Origin: Gordonia desulfuricans NBRC 100010
Lineage (GTDB): Bacteria; Actinomycetota; Actinomycetes; Mycobacteriales; Mycobacteriaceae
DNA length: 34,917 nucleotides
Reading direction: 5' to 3'
Assembly (NCBI RefSeq): GCF_001485495.1
Contig: NZ_BCNF01000052.1
Coordinates: 1-34,917 of the forward strand
The position numbers and the translations under genes were made by a program. A model generated the notes under the pieces. The model was not told the DNA's origin and ran no database searches. It was given only the letters and a program-made list of their open reading frames with translations. The stretch's first letter is position 1. Every line of letters begins with the position of its first letter. Shown here one piece after another: positions 14,099 to 21,715 of this stretch.

Positions 14099-15579
14099 GG
14101 GGCGCCCGGACGCGGTCGGATCGGGGGCGCGGGCATCGGCGCCGCCGTGGCGGCGCGTTCCCGATCGGCCAGCAGTTCTCGGCCGGAGGTGTGTAGTCCG
14201 TGATGTGCCGGCCACCGTCGCCGGGCCCACTCGGGTTCACAGTGCGCGGCATGTCGGAGGGCGGCGGCCCCGGTCCGCAGGGCGTGGTCGAGCCGACGGT
14301 GATGGGGCAGTGAATCGGGTTCGGTCGCAGCATCGGTGATCGACGCGGCCACCCGCGCATTCGCATCGGCGAGGATCGACCGGTGTGCCCGGGGCAGGAC
14401 GACCCACAGCACGGTCACCGCGACCGTCACACCCACGACGGTCTCCAGGATGCGGGCGAACAGGGTGGGGCCCAGCGATGCCGGCGGCGCCAGCTCACCC
14501 AGGATCATGGCCAGCGGAGTGATCACGATCATCGCGATCGAGTAGTTCACCACCAGGAAGACCTCGGTGACCGCCATCAGCACCGCCACGGCGATGATCA
14601 GCACCGCCGGGATCTGCAGGGGTACGGCGAGGGCAGCGAGCACCAGTACTCCGAGCACGGTGCCGACCAGGCGGTGCACCCCGCGCCAGCTGCCGAGGAG
14701 CCGGTCGGGTCCCTGGTGCAGGATCATCGCCGCGGTGATCACCGCCCAGTCGGGGCGGGGCAGGCCGACGGCGATCGCGGCGCCACCGGCGATCACGCAG
14801 GCGAGCCCGAGGCGCAACGCGAGGGTGCGGGTGCGGACGCTGCGGTGTCCCCAGCGCAGCCGCTCGGCCACGGTCGGGGTGTCGGTGCGTTCCGGGTCCG
14901 GTGTGGACGTGATCCCCGGCGAATCCGTGTCGGCCCGGCCGGTCCGGGACCGCCACACATCGGGGAGTGCCGCGCACAGCGTCACCAGCAGCGCCGACCC
15001 CGCCCCGGCCGCCGTCCATCCGATCACCGCACCGACCGAGGCCGTCGAATGTGCCACCAGCACCCCGGCGAGTTCGGCGCACAACACCAGCAGAAACGAG
15101 CCGGGCGCGGGTTCGCGGAGCAGATCCACCCAGACAGCGGCTCCGACGGCGATCGCGATCATCAAGGCGCACAAAACGATCCAGCCGAGGGTGGTCGGCC
15201 ACGAGCGCATGCCGTGGCCGACCAGCGCACCCGCGGTGGCGCAGCCGACGAGGACCACCCCGTAGCCGCACACCACCTGCCATCGGACCCGGTGCAGGCG
15301 GCGTTCGCCGTACACCACCGCGAACGCACCGAGGGTGGAGACGGCCGCGCCGACCCCGCCGCTGACGGCGAGCCCCACCAGACCCGGCAGGGCCACCGCG
15401 ATCAGTGCGCGGAGTGCACCGCCGATCCGTGACCGCGCGCCGGCCACCCCGAACAGGATGGTGCGGACCGAGGGGCGATGCGGAAACCCTTCGTGGACGG
15501 TCGGATCCGGCCGGTCGGGGAGCTGGGTGGGGTCGGCGGTCGGTGTGTGTTCAGCGGCCGGAACGGGATCGGCGGTCAC
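14065..15579 (-). CDS. FUSC-family integral membrane transporter
   Basis: 504 aa. Two sets of closely packed hydrophobic helices are separated by a hydrophilic segment (about 225-265, TGRADTDSPGITSTPDPERT). The second set has the FUSC-type RPDWAVITAAMILHQGPDRL and RGVHRLVGTVLGVLVLAALA motifs. These recall aromatic-acid/fusaric-acid efflux proteins, and export of small aromatic compounds is the usual guess. A 100-residue cytoplasmic tail ends it. The start is uncertain: GTG 15579 lies 19 nt after the murB stop and avoids overlap; the frame itself reaches 15645 inside murB. Likely co-transcribed with murB. Confidence 0.8.
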   Translation of the reverse strand: MTADPVPAAEHTPTADPTQLPDRPDPTVHEGFPHRPSVRTILFGVAGARSRIGGALRALIAVALPGLVGLAVSGGVGAAVSTLGAFAVVYGERRLHRVRWQVVCGYGVVLVGCATAGALVGHGMRSWPTTLGWIVLCALMIAIAVGAAVWVDLLREPAPGSFLLVLCAELAGVLVAHSTASVGAVIGWTAAGAGSALLVTLCAALPDVWRSRTGRADTDSPGITSTPDPERTDTPTVAERLRWGHRSVRTRTLALRLGLACVIAGGAAIAVGLPRPDWAVITAAMILHQGPDRLLGSWRGVHRLVGTVLGVLVLAALAVPLQIPAVLIIAVAVLMAVTEVFLVVNYSIAMIVITPLAMILGELAPPASLGPTLFARILETVVGVTVAVTVLWVVLPRAHRSILADANARVAASITDAATEPDSLPHHRRLDHALRTGAAALRHAAHCEPEWARRRWPAHHGLHTSGRELLADRERAATAAPMPAPPIRPRPGAPQDGSEAGPTG

Positions 15580-15598
15580 CGGAACGCGCGAGCGGAGA

Positions 15599-16678
15599 TC
15601 ACAACGAGCACCCCACCAGCACGGGCTCGGGGTGCAGCACCACACCGAAGGCGTCGGCCACGCCGTCGCGTACCTCGCGGGCCAGGGCGAGTACGTCCGA
15701 CGTCGACGCCGAACCCCGATTGGTCAGTGCCAGAGTGTGTTTCGTCGACAGTCGGACGAGCGCATCGGGGCCGGGATGGCCCTTGGCGAAGCCGGCACGC
15801 TCGATCAGCCAGCCCGCCGACAACTTGATGCCGCCCTCGGCCGGGTACTCCGGCACCGCGGCGTCGGGACCCACCTGTGAGCGGATCCGCTCCAGGACCG
15901 ATGCCGCATCGGCGTCGGCGACGATCGGGTTGGTGAAGAACGAGCCCGCACTCCAGGTGTCGTGGTCGGCGGGGTCGAGGACCATCCCCTTGCGTCGTCG
16001 GGTGGCCAGCACATGCTCGCGCACCTCGGCGGCGTCGGCCTGCCCGCCGGGCTCGACGCCCATCGACTCCGAGAGCTCGCGGTAGCGCAGCGGCCGGCTG
16101 AGCCGGTCGTCGTTCAGCCAGAACGACACCGCCACCACGACCATCTCGTCGCGGTGCTTGAGCCGCGAGGTGCGGTAGCCGAGTCCGAGCTCGTTGGGCG
16201 AGACCCAGCGCAGGTTGCCCGCCCGCCGGTCGAGCACCTGCACCGACCGCAGGATGTCGGCCACCTCCACGCCGTACGCCCCGACGTTCTGGACCGGGGT
16301 CGCTCCGGTCGAACCGGGGATGCCCGACAGACATTCCAGACCGCCGTACCCCTCGGCGACGGTGCGGGCCACCAGGTCGTCCCACACCACCCCGGCGTCG
16401 GCGGTCACATGGGCGCGGCCCGACTCGCGGCCGGTGCCGAACTCGATCCGGGAACTGCCCACCACGATCGCGGTGCCGGGGAACCCGTCGTCGGAGATCA
16501 GCAGATTGGACCCGCCGCCGATGATCAGGACCGGTTCGCCCGCGGCGTCGGCGGCGGCGATCTCCTCCACCAGGTCACGCGTCTGCGCACAGCGGATCAG
16601 TGCGCGGGCCGGTCCGCCGACTCGCAGAGTGGTCAGGCCGGCGAGCGGCACCCCGTGCTGCAGCGATGTCTCGGTCAC
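15599..16678 (-). CDS. murB: UDP-N-acetylenolpyruvoylglucosamine reductase
   Basis: 359 aa. It reduces UDP-GlcNAc-enolpyruvate to UDP-MurNAc with NADPH and FAD in peptidoglycan synthesis. The FAD-binding core shows TTLRVGGPA, LIIGGGSNLLISD and LSGIPGSTGATPVQNVGAYG. The catalytic residues by alignment of motifs are Arg169 (GYRTSRLK), Ser246 (SAGSFFTNP) and Glu351 (HPEPVLVG). It is a type I MurB with the longer GPDA-KHT insertion region. GTG 16678 is chosen because TACCCT (16691-16686) ends 7 nt upstream and MTETSLQHGVPLAGLTTLR fits the family; upstream codons in frame run into the promoter. It is divergent from the first DUF2505 gene. Confidence 0.95.
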   Translation of the reverse strand: MTETSLQHGVPLAGLTTLRVGGPARALIRCAQTRDLVEEIAAADAAGEPVLIIGGGSNLLISDDGFPGTAIVVGSSRIEFGTGRESGRAHVTADAGVVWDDLVARTVAEGYGGLECLSGIPGSTGATPVQNVGAYGVEVADILRSVQVLDRRAGNLRWVSPNELGLGYRTSRLKHRDEMVVVAVSFWLNDDRLSRPLRYRELSESMGVEPGGQADAAEVREHVLATRRRKGMVLDPADHDTWSAGSFFTNPIVADADAASVLERIRSQVGPDAAVPEYPAEGGIKLSAGWLIERAGFAKGHPGPDALVRLSTKHTLALTNRGSASTSDVLALAREVRDGVADAFGVVLHPEPVLVGCSL

Positions 16679-16685
16679 GGCAGTG

Positions 16686-16796
16686 AGGGTAACCCGGCCA
16701 CCGGACTCGTGAGATCTCGGCGATCGGCGTCCCGGCCCGGCGCACACGTGGCCGAGCCGGGACGCGGCGCGGTCCGCCGGAGGCGTCGAGTAATCT
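16686..16796. promoter_or_regulatory. Divergent leaderless promoters, murB and DUF2505-1
   Basis: TACCCT (16691-16686, minus) lies 7 nt before murB GTG 16678. TAATCT (16791-16796, plus) lies 7 nt before ATG 16804. Neither gene has a Shine-Dalgarno sequence. Confidence 0.55.
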
Positions 16797-16803
16797 CCTC
16801 GGC

Positions 16804-17298
16804 ATGGCGAGCTCGCTCAAGCACTCGGTGTCCTTTCCGTTCTCCACCGCCCGGTACTGGGACATCGTGTCCACCGAGCAGTACTGGCATGACCTGCTCG
16901 AGGCGACGAACTCCAGCCACGGCTCGCTCGAGTCGTTCCATCGCGACGGCGACACCGTTGTGATCGAACTCAAGCAGGGCGTCCCCGAGGACCGGCTGCC
17001 GTCGGCGGTCACCGCCGTGCGTCCCGGCGACCTCGAGATCCCCCGCACCGTGCGCTTCACCCGCTCCGGCGACACCATCACCGGCACCATGACGGCCACC
17101 GTCACCGGTGCTCCGGCCAAGGTCGACGGCGAGATCTCGGTGAGCGGCGACCCGGCCACGGTCGGCTACACCGGCTCGGCGACGGTGAGCATCCCCTTCC
17201 TCGGCGGCAAGATCGAGAAGGCCATCATCGGCGAGCTCGAGGCGCTGCTCGACAACGAGCGAGAGAAGACCGTGACCTGGGACGTCGAGCACCCCTGA
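16804..17298 (+). CDS. DUF2505 domain protein, paralogue 1
   Basis: 164 aa. The sequence reads as a SRPBCC/START-like single-domain beta-rich protein: the opening LKHSVSFPFSTARYWDIVST, the middle DGDTVVIELKQGVPEDRLPS and a closing helix GGKIEKAIIGELEALLDNER. DUF2505 members are small actinobacterial proteins of unknown function, one near murB in M. tuberculosis (Rv0481c, recalled). A hydrophobic ligand pocket is plausible for the fold, not shown. The promoter TAATCT is seven bases upstream. It is followed by a second DUF2505 gene after 48 nt. Confidence 0.85.
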   Translation: MASSLKHSVSFPFSTARYWDIVSTEQYWHDLLEATNSSHGSLESFHRDGDTVVIELKQGVPEDRLPSAVTAVRPGDLEIPRTVRFTRSGDTITGTMTATVTGAPAKVDGEISVSGDPATVGYTGSATVSIPFLGGKIEKAIIGELEALLDNEREKTVTWDVEHP

Positions 17299-17332
17299 GC
17301 CCCACCCCGGCGAAGGTAACGGGACGGTCACG

Positions 17333-17338
17333 TACGCT
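17333..17338 (+). promoter_or_regulatory. -10 element of DUF2505 paralogue 2
   Basis: TACGCT ends 8 nt before ATG 17347, with no Shine-Dalgarno; a leaderless or near-leaderless start is predicted, so the second paralogue can be expressed independently of the first. Confidence 0.5.
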
Positions 17339-17346
17339 AGACCGTT

Positions 17347-17856
17347 ATGGCACGACGTCTCAGCTACTCCGCGCGCTACACCCATGCGCCGGAAAAGCTC
17401 TACGAAGCTCAATGCACCCGTCAGTACTGGGATGACATGATGGCGGGCTTCCAGATGATCTCCCCACACTGTGAGGTGGAGGATTTCCGGGCCGACGAGA
17501 CCGGCATGAAGGTGATCCTCAAGCAACACATCGGCCGCGACCAGCTGCCGGCGATCGCCCAGACCGTCCTGATGAAGGACATGGTGATCACCCGTGAGGA
17601 GTCGTTCGGACCCTTCGATCCCGACAACACCAAGGGCGACTACACCGCGTCCATCCCGGCCGGGCCGGGCAGCCTCACCGGATCGCAGGAGCTGCTGCGC
17701 ACCGAGACCGGCTGCACCCTCCGCAAGACCACCGAGGTGAAGGTCTTCATCCCGTTCGTCAACGGCAAACTCGAGCAGCTCATGCTGGTCAACGTCGTCG
17801 ATCTGTTCCGCGCCGAGGCCGAGTACGCCAAGGACTGGATCGACAAGAACCTGTGA
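17347..17856 (+). CDS. DUF2505 domain protein, paralogue 2
   Basis: 169 aa. Same architecture as its upstream neighbour: YSARYTHAPEKLYEAQCTRQ, YWDDMM, then VILKQHIGRDQLPAIAQTVL and a terminal helix (VNGKLEQLMLVNVVDLFRAE). Shared positions include the YW-D motif after the first helix, the LKQ-x5-LP segment in mid-protein and IPF-GK-E before the last helix, so the two arose by duplication but have diverged strongly. Function unknown. The methyltransferase-like gene starts 11 bases after its stop, so the two are probably co-transcribed. Confidence 0.85.
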   Translation: MARRLSYSARYTHAPEKLYEAQCTRQYWDDMMAGFQMISPHCEVEDFRADETGMKVILKQHIGRDQLPAIAQTVLMKDMVITREESFGPFDPDNTKGDYTASIPAGPGSLTGSQELLRTETGCTLRKTTEVKVFIPFVNGKLEQLMLVNVVDLFRAEAEYAKDWIDKNL

Positions 17857-17866
17857 TCGCAGGGCG

Positions 17867-18640
17867 GTGAAACCCGCGGGCCGGATCACTCGCGGCACGA
17901 CGAACATCAACCGTCTGCGCCGGATCGACCGGTGGATGGCGAACTCGCCGGCGATCACCGGCGCACTGACGTCGGTACCCGCCCCGCTGGTCGTCGACCT
18001 CGGATACGGCGCCCGCCCCGACACCTGCGTCGAGATGGCGCACCGGCTGCGCAGCGTCGCACCCGGCCTGCAGATGGTGGGTCTGGAGATCGACCCCGAC
18101 CGGATCGTCGACCCCCGCGACGGGGTGCGCTTCGACCTCGGCGGTTTCGAGCTGGCCGGGCTGCGACCCCATGTGGTGCGGGCGTTCAACGTGCTGCGCC
18201 AGTACGACGAGTCCGAGGTGGCCGATGCGTGGGCGCAGATCTGTGGCCGGCTGGCCCCCGGCGGACTGCTCGTCGAGGGCACCTGTGACGAGATCGGCCG
18301 CCGGTGCGCCTGGATTCTGCTCGACGCTGACGGTCCGCGCACCTTCACCCTGAGCTGGGCACCCCGGCACACCGCCCGCCCCTCGGATCTGGCCGAACGG
18401 CTGCCCAAGGCGCTCATCCACCGCAACGTCCCCGGTGAACCCATCCACGACCTGCTCGTCCTCGCCGACCGATGCTGGGACAACGCCGCAGGCCAGACCG
18501 TATTCGGGCCCCGAGCGCGGTGGGCGCAGACGCTGCGATTGCTGCGCGCCGAAGGTGTCGACGTCGAGATCCCCCGACATCGATCGGTCGACAACGTCCT
18601 CACCGTCGGATGGTCGACGGTGGCCCCGCGGCAGGGGTGA
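17867..18640 (+). CDS. Class I SAM-dependent methyltransferase-like protein
   Basis: 257 aa. The nucleotide-binding half shows motif I as VVDLGYGARPDTC, an acidic residue after strand 2 (MVGLEIDPDRI), and FNVLRQYDESEV then LAPGGLLVEGTCDEIGRRCA, consistent with a Rossmann-like methyltransferase. The last third (LPKALIHRNVPGEPIHDLLV) is not recognisable. The substrate is unknown. GTG 17867 lies 10 nt after the preceding stop with a weak AGGGCG site; it is in a compact + strand run with the DUF2505 genes and the nitrilase. Confidence 0.78.
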   Translation: MKPAGRITRGTTNINRLRRIDRWMANSPAITGALTSVPAPLVVDLGYGARPDTCVEMAHRLRSVAPGLQMVGLEIDPDRIVDPRDGVRFDLGGFELAGLRPHVVRAFNVLRQYDESEVADAWAQICGRLAPGGLLVEGTCDEIGRRCAWILLDADGPRTFTLSWAPRHTARPSDLAERLPKALIHRNVPGEPIHDLLVLADRCWDNAAGQTVFGPRARWAQTLRLLRAEGVDVEIPRHRSVDNVLTVGWSTVAPRQG

Positions 18641-18649
18641 GCACTGGTT

Positions 18650-18655
18650 TAGGGT
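18650..18655 (+). promoter_or_regulatory. -10 element of the nitrilase-like gene
   Basis: TAGGGT ends 7 nt before ATG 18663, which has no ribosome-binding site. Leaderless start predicted. Confidence 0.55.
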
Positions 18656-18662
18656 GAGCCGC

Positions 18663-19463
18663 ATGCGCATCGCCATGGCCCAGATCAGCACCGACGTCGA
18701 TCCCGCGGAGAACCTCTCGGCGGTGGCCGCGGCGACCGCCGAGGCCGCGGCGGCCGGCGCACGTCTCGTCGTGTTCCCGGAGGCCACGATGTGCCGGTTC
18801 GGTGTGCCGCTCGGGCCGATCGCCGAACCGCTCGACGGCCCGTGGGCGCGGGGCGTCTCCGACATCGCCGCCGCGCACGGCGTCACCATCGTGGCCGGGA
18901 TGTTCACCCCCGCCGACGACGGCCGGGTGTCAAACACCCTGCTGGCCGCCGCACCCGACGGTGTCCGCACCCGATACGACAAGATCCACCTCTACGACGC
19001 GTTCGGCTTCCGGGAGTCGAAGACCGTCGCCGCCGGTGACACCGCGGTCGTCATCGACGTCGACGGCGTCTCGGTGGGACTGGCGACCTGTTACGACATC
19101 CGGTTCCCGGCCTTGTTCGCCGCACTCGCCGAGCACGGCGCCGAGGTGATCGTGGTGCCCGCGTCGTGGGGGGCCGGTCCCGGCAAGATCGACCAGTGGC
19201 GCACGCTGGCGACCGCCCGGGCGCTCGACGCGACCGCCTACGTGGTGGCCGTCGGACAGGCGGAACCGGTCGATGAGGCGGTGCGCACAGCCAAGGCCCC
19301 CACCGGGGTCGGACATAGCCAAATCTCAGATCCCTTCGGTAGCGTGGTCGCGTCATACGAGGGGGACCACCGGATCGGCGTGCACGATCTCGATCCGGGT
19401 GTGGTCGTCCGAGCGCGCGAGCAGCTCGCCGTGCTGGCCAACCAGCGCACATTCCACTTCTGA
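18663..19463 (+). CDS. Nitrilase-superfamily carbon-nitrogen hydrolase (Rv0480c-like)
   Basis: 266 aa. The catalytic Glu40 (VVFPEAT), Lys107 (YDKIHLYD) and Cys143 (ATCYDIRFP) are all present, so it should be an active amidase-type enzyme. Length and motifs are those of the Nit1/Nit2-type branch, which hydrolyses deaminated glutathione or omega-amides; which substrate applies here is not determined. Cytoplasmic, no signal peptide. A M. tuberculosis homologue lies next to the DUF2505 and DUF2993 genes (Rv0480c, recalled). The DUF2993 gene follows 31 nt later. Confidence 0.9.
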   Translation: MRIAMAQISTDVDPAENLSAVAAATAEAAAAGARLVVFPEATMCRFGVPLGPIAEPLDGPWARGVSDIAAAHGVTIVAGMFTPADDGRVSNTLLAAAPDGVRTRYDKIHLYDAFGFRESKTVAAGDTAVVIDVDGVSVGLATCYDIRFPALFAALAEHGAEVIVVPASWGAGPGKIDQWRTLATARALDATAYVVAVGQAEPVDEAVRTAKAPTGVGHSQISDPFGSVVASYEGDHRIGVHDLDPGVVVRAREQLAVLANQRTFHF

Positions 19464-19494
19464 CCTTTTCCGACGATGCCGAAGGACCGAACGC

Positions 19495-20796
19495 ATGTCC
19501 GAGGACCCCAACGACGAATCCCGCACCGCGCCGAGCACGGACGACCGTGGCGGCGTCGGTCGATCGCAGGACGTCCCGGCCACCGGTCATCCGGCGACCG
19601 ACGACCCGGCGACCCGTGAGATGACCGGGGCGAAATCCGGCGAATCACCCGACAGCGCAACGACAGACAGCGCAACCACAGACGGCGCGACCACAGACAG
19701 CGCAACCGCCGGGGACGAACCGGCGGGCGGTGAACCGTCCACCGAACCCGCCGAGACGGCGGCCACCGACATGTGGGAGCCCATCGCGACCGCCGAGCAG
19801 CCGCGGGCGTACTCGCAGATGTCCGAGGCGCCGACGAGCCCCACTCCGACCGATCCGCGCAACGCCGCATCGGCCAAGCCGGCAACGGCGACGTTCACCT
19901 CGACCGGGACGCAGACCCTGCCGCCGCAGGAACCGCCGACCCAACCGCCGGCCGACGGCGTGGTGACCAGCGCACCCGGCCGTGGCGGCAAGGGCAAGTT
20001 CATCGCACTCGGCGCGGTCGGTGTGGTGCTGCTCGTCGTCATCGCGCTGGTGGGATCGGAGTTGTTCTTCCGCAGCCGGATCACCAACTGCCTCCAGGAC
20101 CAGCTCGGCGAGATCACCGGACAACCGGTGAGCGTCTCGCTGAGCAAGAAACCGGTGCTGGTGCAGGTGATCAGCAAGAACCTGCCGTATGTCCAGATCG
20201 ACACCGACGATTCCGGTGGCAGCTCGGCCATCCGCCTGCACGTCCGCGCCGACGGGGTGACCCAGAGCGGTGATGCGGTCAAGATCGACTCGGTGAAGGG
20301 CACCGGGTTCGTGTCCTTCCAGCGCATCGTCGACCTCAGCAAGGACGGACAGTTCGGGCTGGGCGGGCAGGGATCCGGCCAGACCGGGGGAACCACCGGC
20401 GGCACCGGGGGCGAGAACTTCCTGGCCAACACCCAGATCACCTCGCTGGTCGGCAATCCCGCCGACGGCACCATCAAGGTCGACGCCGCCGCACAGCTCG
20501 GGTTCATCCCGATCCCGGTGAGCCTGACCCTCAAGCCGGTGCTCGACCAGGGCAAGGTCACGTTCACCGCGGTCGAGGCGAGCGCCTTCATCTTCGGTAT
20601 CCCGGCCGACTACGCCCAGCAGTTCGTCGACGGCTTCGGTGACACCTTGTTCGGCGAGCTCACCGACGACATCACGGTGCAGGACCTGAAGGTGACCGAG
20701 CAGGGCGTGGACTTCTCGGTGACCGGATCGAACCTCGACCTGTCGCAGATGCAGACCGCCGGCGGGCAGCAGACGAGCAGCTGCTCACTGTTCTGA
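19495..20796 (+). CDS. DUF2993 (LmeA-type) membrane-anchored lipid-binding protein
   Basis: 433 aa. The first 165 residues are a disordered, acidic, Thr/Ser/Pro-rich cytoplasmic region including four SATTD repeats. A single membrane helix follows (about 168-190, FIALGAVGVVLLVVIALVGS). The outer domain is a DUF2993 beta structure (residues about 195-430; examples SRITNCLQDQLGEITGQPVS and FGIPADYAQQFVDGFGDTLF). LmeA of mycobacteria is a related periplasmic protein needed for lipomannan mannan elongation, so a cell-envelope lipid role is likely. A Gly-rich loop (GGQGSGQTGGTTGGTGG) interrupts the domain. ATG 19495 has GAAGGA upstream. The stop lies inside a 21-bp tandem duplication. Confidence 0.85.
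   Translation: MSEDPNDESRTAPSTDDRGGVGRSQDVPATGHPATDDPATREMTGAKSGESPDSATTDSATTDGATTDSATAGDEPAGGEPSTEPAETAATDMWEPIATAEQPRAYSQMSEAPTSPTPTDPRNAASAKPATATFTSTGTQTLPPQEPPTQPPADGVVTSAPGRGGKGKFIALGAVGVVLLVVIALVGSELFFRSRITNCLQDQLGEITGQPVSVSLSKKPVLVQVISKNLPYVQIDTDDSGGSSAIRLHVRADGVTQSGDAVKIDSVKGTGFVSFQRIVDLSKDGQFGLGGQGSGQTGGTTGGTGGENFLANTQITSLVGNPADGTIKVDAAAQLGFIPIPVSLTLKPVLDQGKVTFTAVEASAFIFGIPADYAQQFVDGFGDTLFGELTDDITVQDLKVTEQGVDFSVTGSNLDLSQMQTAGGQQTSSCSLF
19651..19710 (+). repeat. Four 15-bp units in the DUF2993 gene
   Basis: Four in-frame 15-bp units (19651-19665, 19666-19680, 19681-19695 and 19696-19710) of the form GACAGCGCAACCACA encode DSATT repeats in the disordered N-terminal region. Confidence 0.85.
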
Positions 20797-20826
20797 TCCC
20801 GGTAGTCACTGTTCTGATCCCGGTAG
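20785..20826. repeat. Exact 21-bp tandem duplication over a stop codon
   Basis: Bases 20785-20805 and 20806-20826 are identical, beginning TCACTGTTCTGATCC. The first copy contains the last codons and TGA (20794-20796) of the DUF2993 gene; the second lies wholly downstream. The end of the second copy contributes TAG to a TAGGCT (20824-20829) that may serve as -10 for the next gene. Confidence 0.95.
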
Positions 20827-20869
20827 GCTGGGAGATGTCCGATTCTCCACCCGGCTCCCGGAGGTCACC

Positions 20870-21667
20870 GTGGGACAACTCCTGCTGATCGCGCTCGTCA
20901 TCCTGCTCGTGGTGGGGGTGGTGGTGATGGTGCAGCAACGCAGCGGCGCATCCCGTGCCCGCGATCTCGACGACGCGAAAGCCGATGCGCGCCAAGCGAT
21001 CGAACGCCTGGGGGGACAGGTCTATCTGCTGACCGGGGACTCCCCGGCCGCTCGGCAGGCACTCGCCGATGCCTCCGAGCGGCTGAATGCGGCCGGCTCG
21101 CAGATCGAGCAGGCGAGTACTCCGGTCCAGGCGCGACTGGCCAAACAGACCGCGATCGAGGGCCTGTACTACATCCGTGCCGCGCGGATCGCGATGGGCA
21201 TGGACCCGGGCCCGGTGGTTCCCGAGCTCGAGGGACAGAAGAGTGCCGGACAGGTGACCGAGGACCGCGTCGTCGACTTCGAGGGCCGCAAGGTCGAGGC
21301 GTCACCCACCCCGTCGACGTCGACCCCGAACTACTACCCGGGCGGTCGGGTGGCCGGGCGTCCGGTGCCCGCCGGCTGGTACTCCGAGCCCTGGTGGAAA
21401 CCCGCACTGATCGCCGGTGCGTGGGGTATGGGATCGATGCTGCTGTTCTCGTCGCTGTTCGCCGGGATGTCCGGGGTGGGCTACGACGCAGCCGGGTTCG
21501 AGAGCGGCGCAGGCGCCGGCACCGATGCCCTCGACACCGGTGCCGGTGACACCGGCGGTGACGACTTCGGCGGTGGCGGTGACGATTTCGGTGGCGGCGG
21601 CTTCGGTGACTTCGGCGACTTCGGTGGGGGAGACTTCGGCGGTGGCGGCGACTTCGGCGGGTTCTGA
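20870..21667 (+). CDS. Uncharacterised membrane protein with Gly/Asp/Phe-rich tail
   Basis: 265 aa. Helix 1 is at the very N-terminus (2-21, GQLLLIALVILLVVGVVVMV). A charged helical domain follows (30-110), then a Pro/Thr-rich linker, a second hydrophobic segment (about 177-200, KPALIAGAWGMGSMLLFSSL) and a C-terminal tail of repeated GDDFGGGG/GDFGDFGG units (about 225-265). The tail is typical of low-complexity phase-separating or surface segments. I do not recognise the family; its domain order resembles small TPM-like or DUF-type envelope proteins only superficially. GTG 20870 has CGGAGG (20859-20864) five bases upstream. It is the last gene of the + strand run from 16804. Confidence 0.75.
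   Translation: MGQLLLIALVILLVVGVVVMVQQRSGASRARDLDDAKADARQAIERLGGQVYLLTGDSPAARQALADASERLNAAGSQIEQASTPVQARLAKQTAIEGLYYIRAARIAMGMDPGPVVPELEGQKSAGQVTEDRVVDFEGRKVEASPTPSTSTPNYYPGGRVAGRPVPAGWYSEPWWKPALIAGAWGMGSMLLFSSLFAGMSGVGYDAAGFESGAGAGTDALDTGAGDTGGDDFGGGGDDFGGGGFGDFGDFGGGDFGGGGDFGGF
21544..21664 (+). repeat. GGCGGTGGCGG / GACTTCGG repeat array
   Basis: Short imperfect tandem units of GACTTCGGCGGTGGCGG encode the Gly/Asp/Phe tail of the preceding CDS. The units differ mainly at third codon positions, indicating selection for the protein sequence or an old expansion. Confidence 0.75.
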
Positions 21668-21715
21668 CCGATCAGGCCGTCCCGATCGGTTGAACACCGA
21701 GATCAGTTGAACACC
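21667..21715. terminator. Convergent-junction hairpin and 15-bp direct repeat
   Basis: ACCGATC (21667-21673) and GATCGGT (21684-21690) form a 7-bp stem with a 10-nt loop between the convergent membrane-protein and purU genes; there is no T tract. GATCGGTTGAACACC (21684-21698) recurs as GATCAGTTGAACACC (21701-21715), the second copy holding the purU stop codon. The hairpin may act as a bidirectional terminator of the kind found in actinobacteria. Confidence 0.45.
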
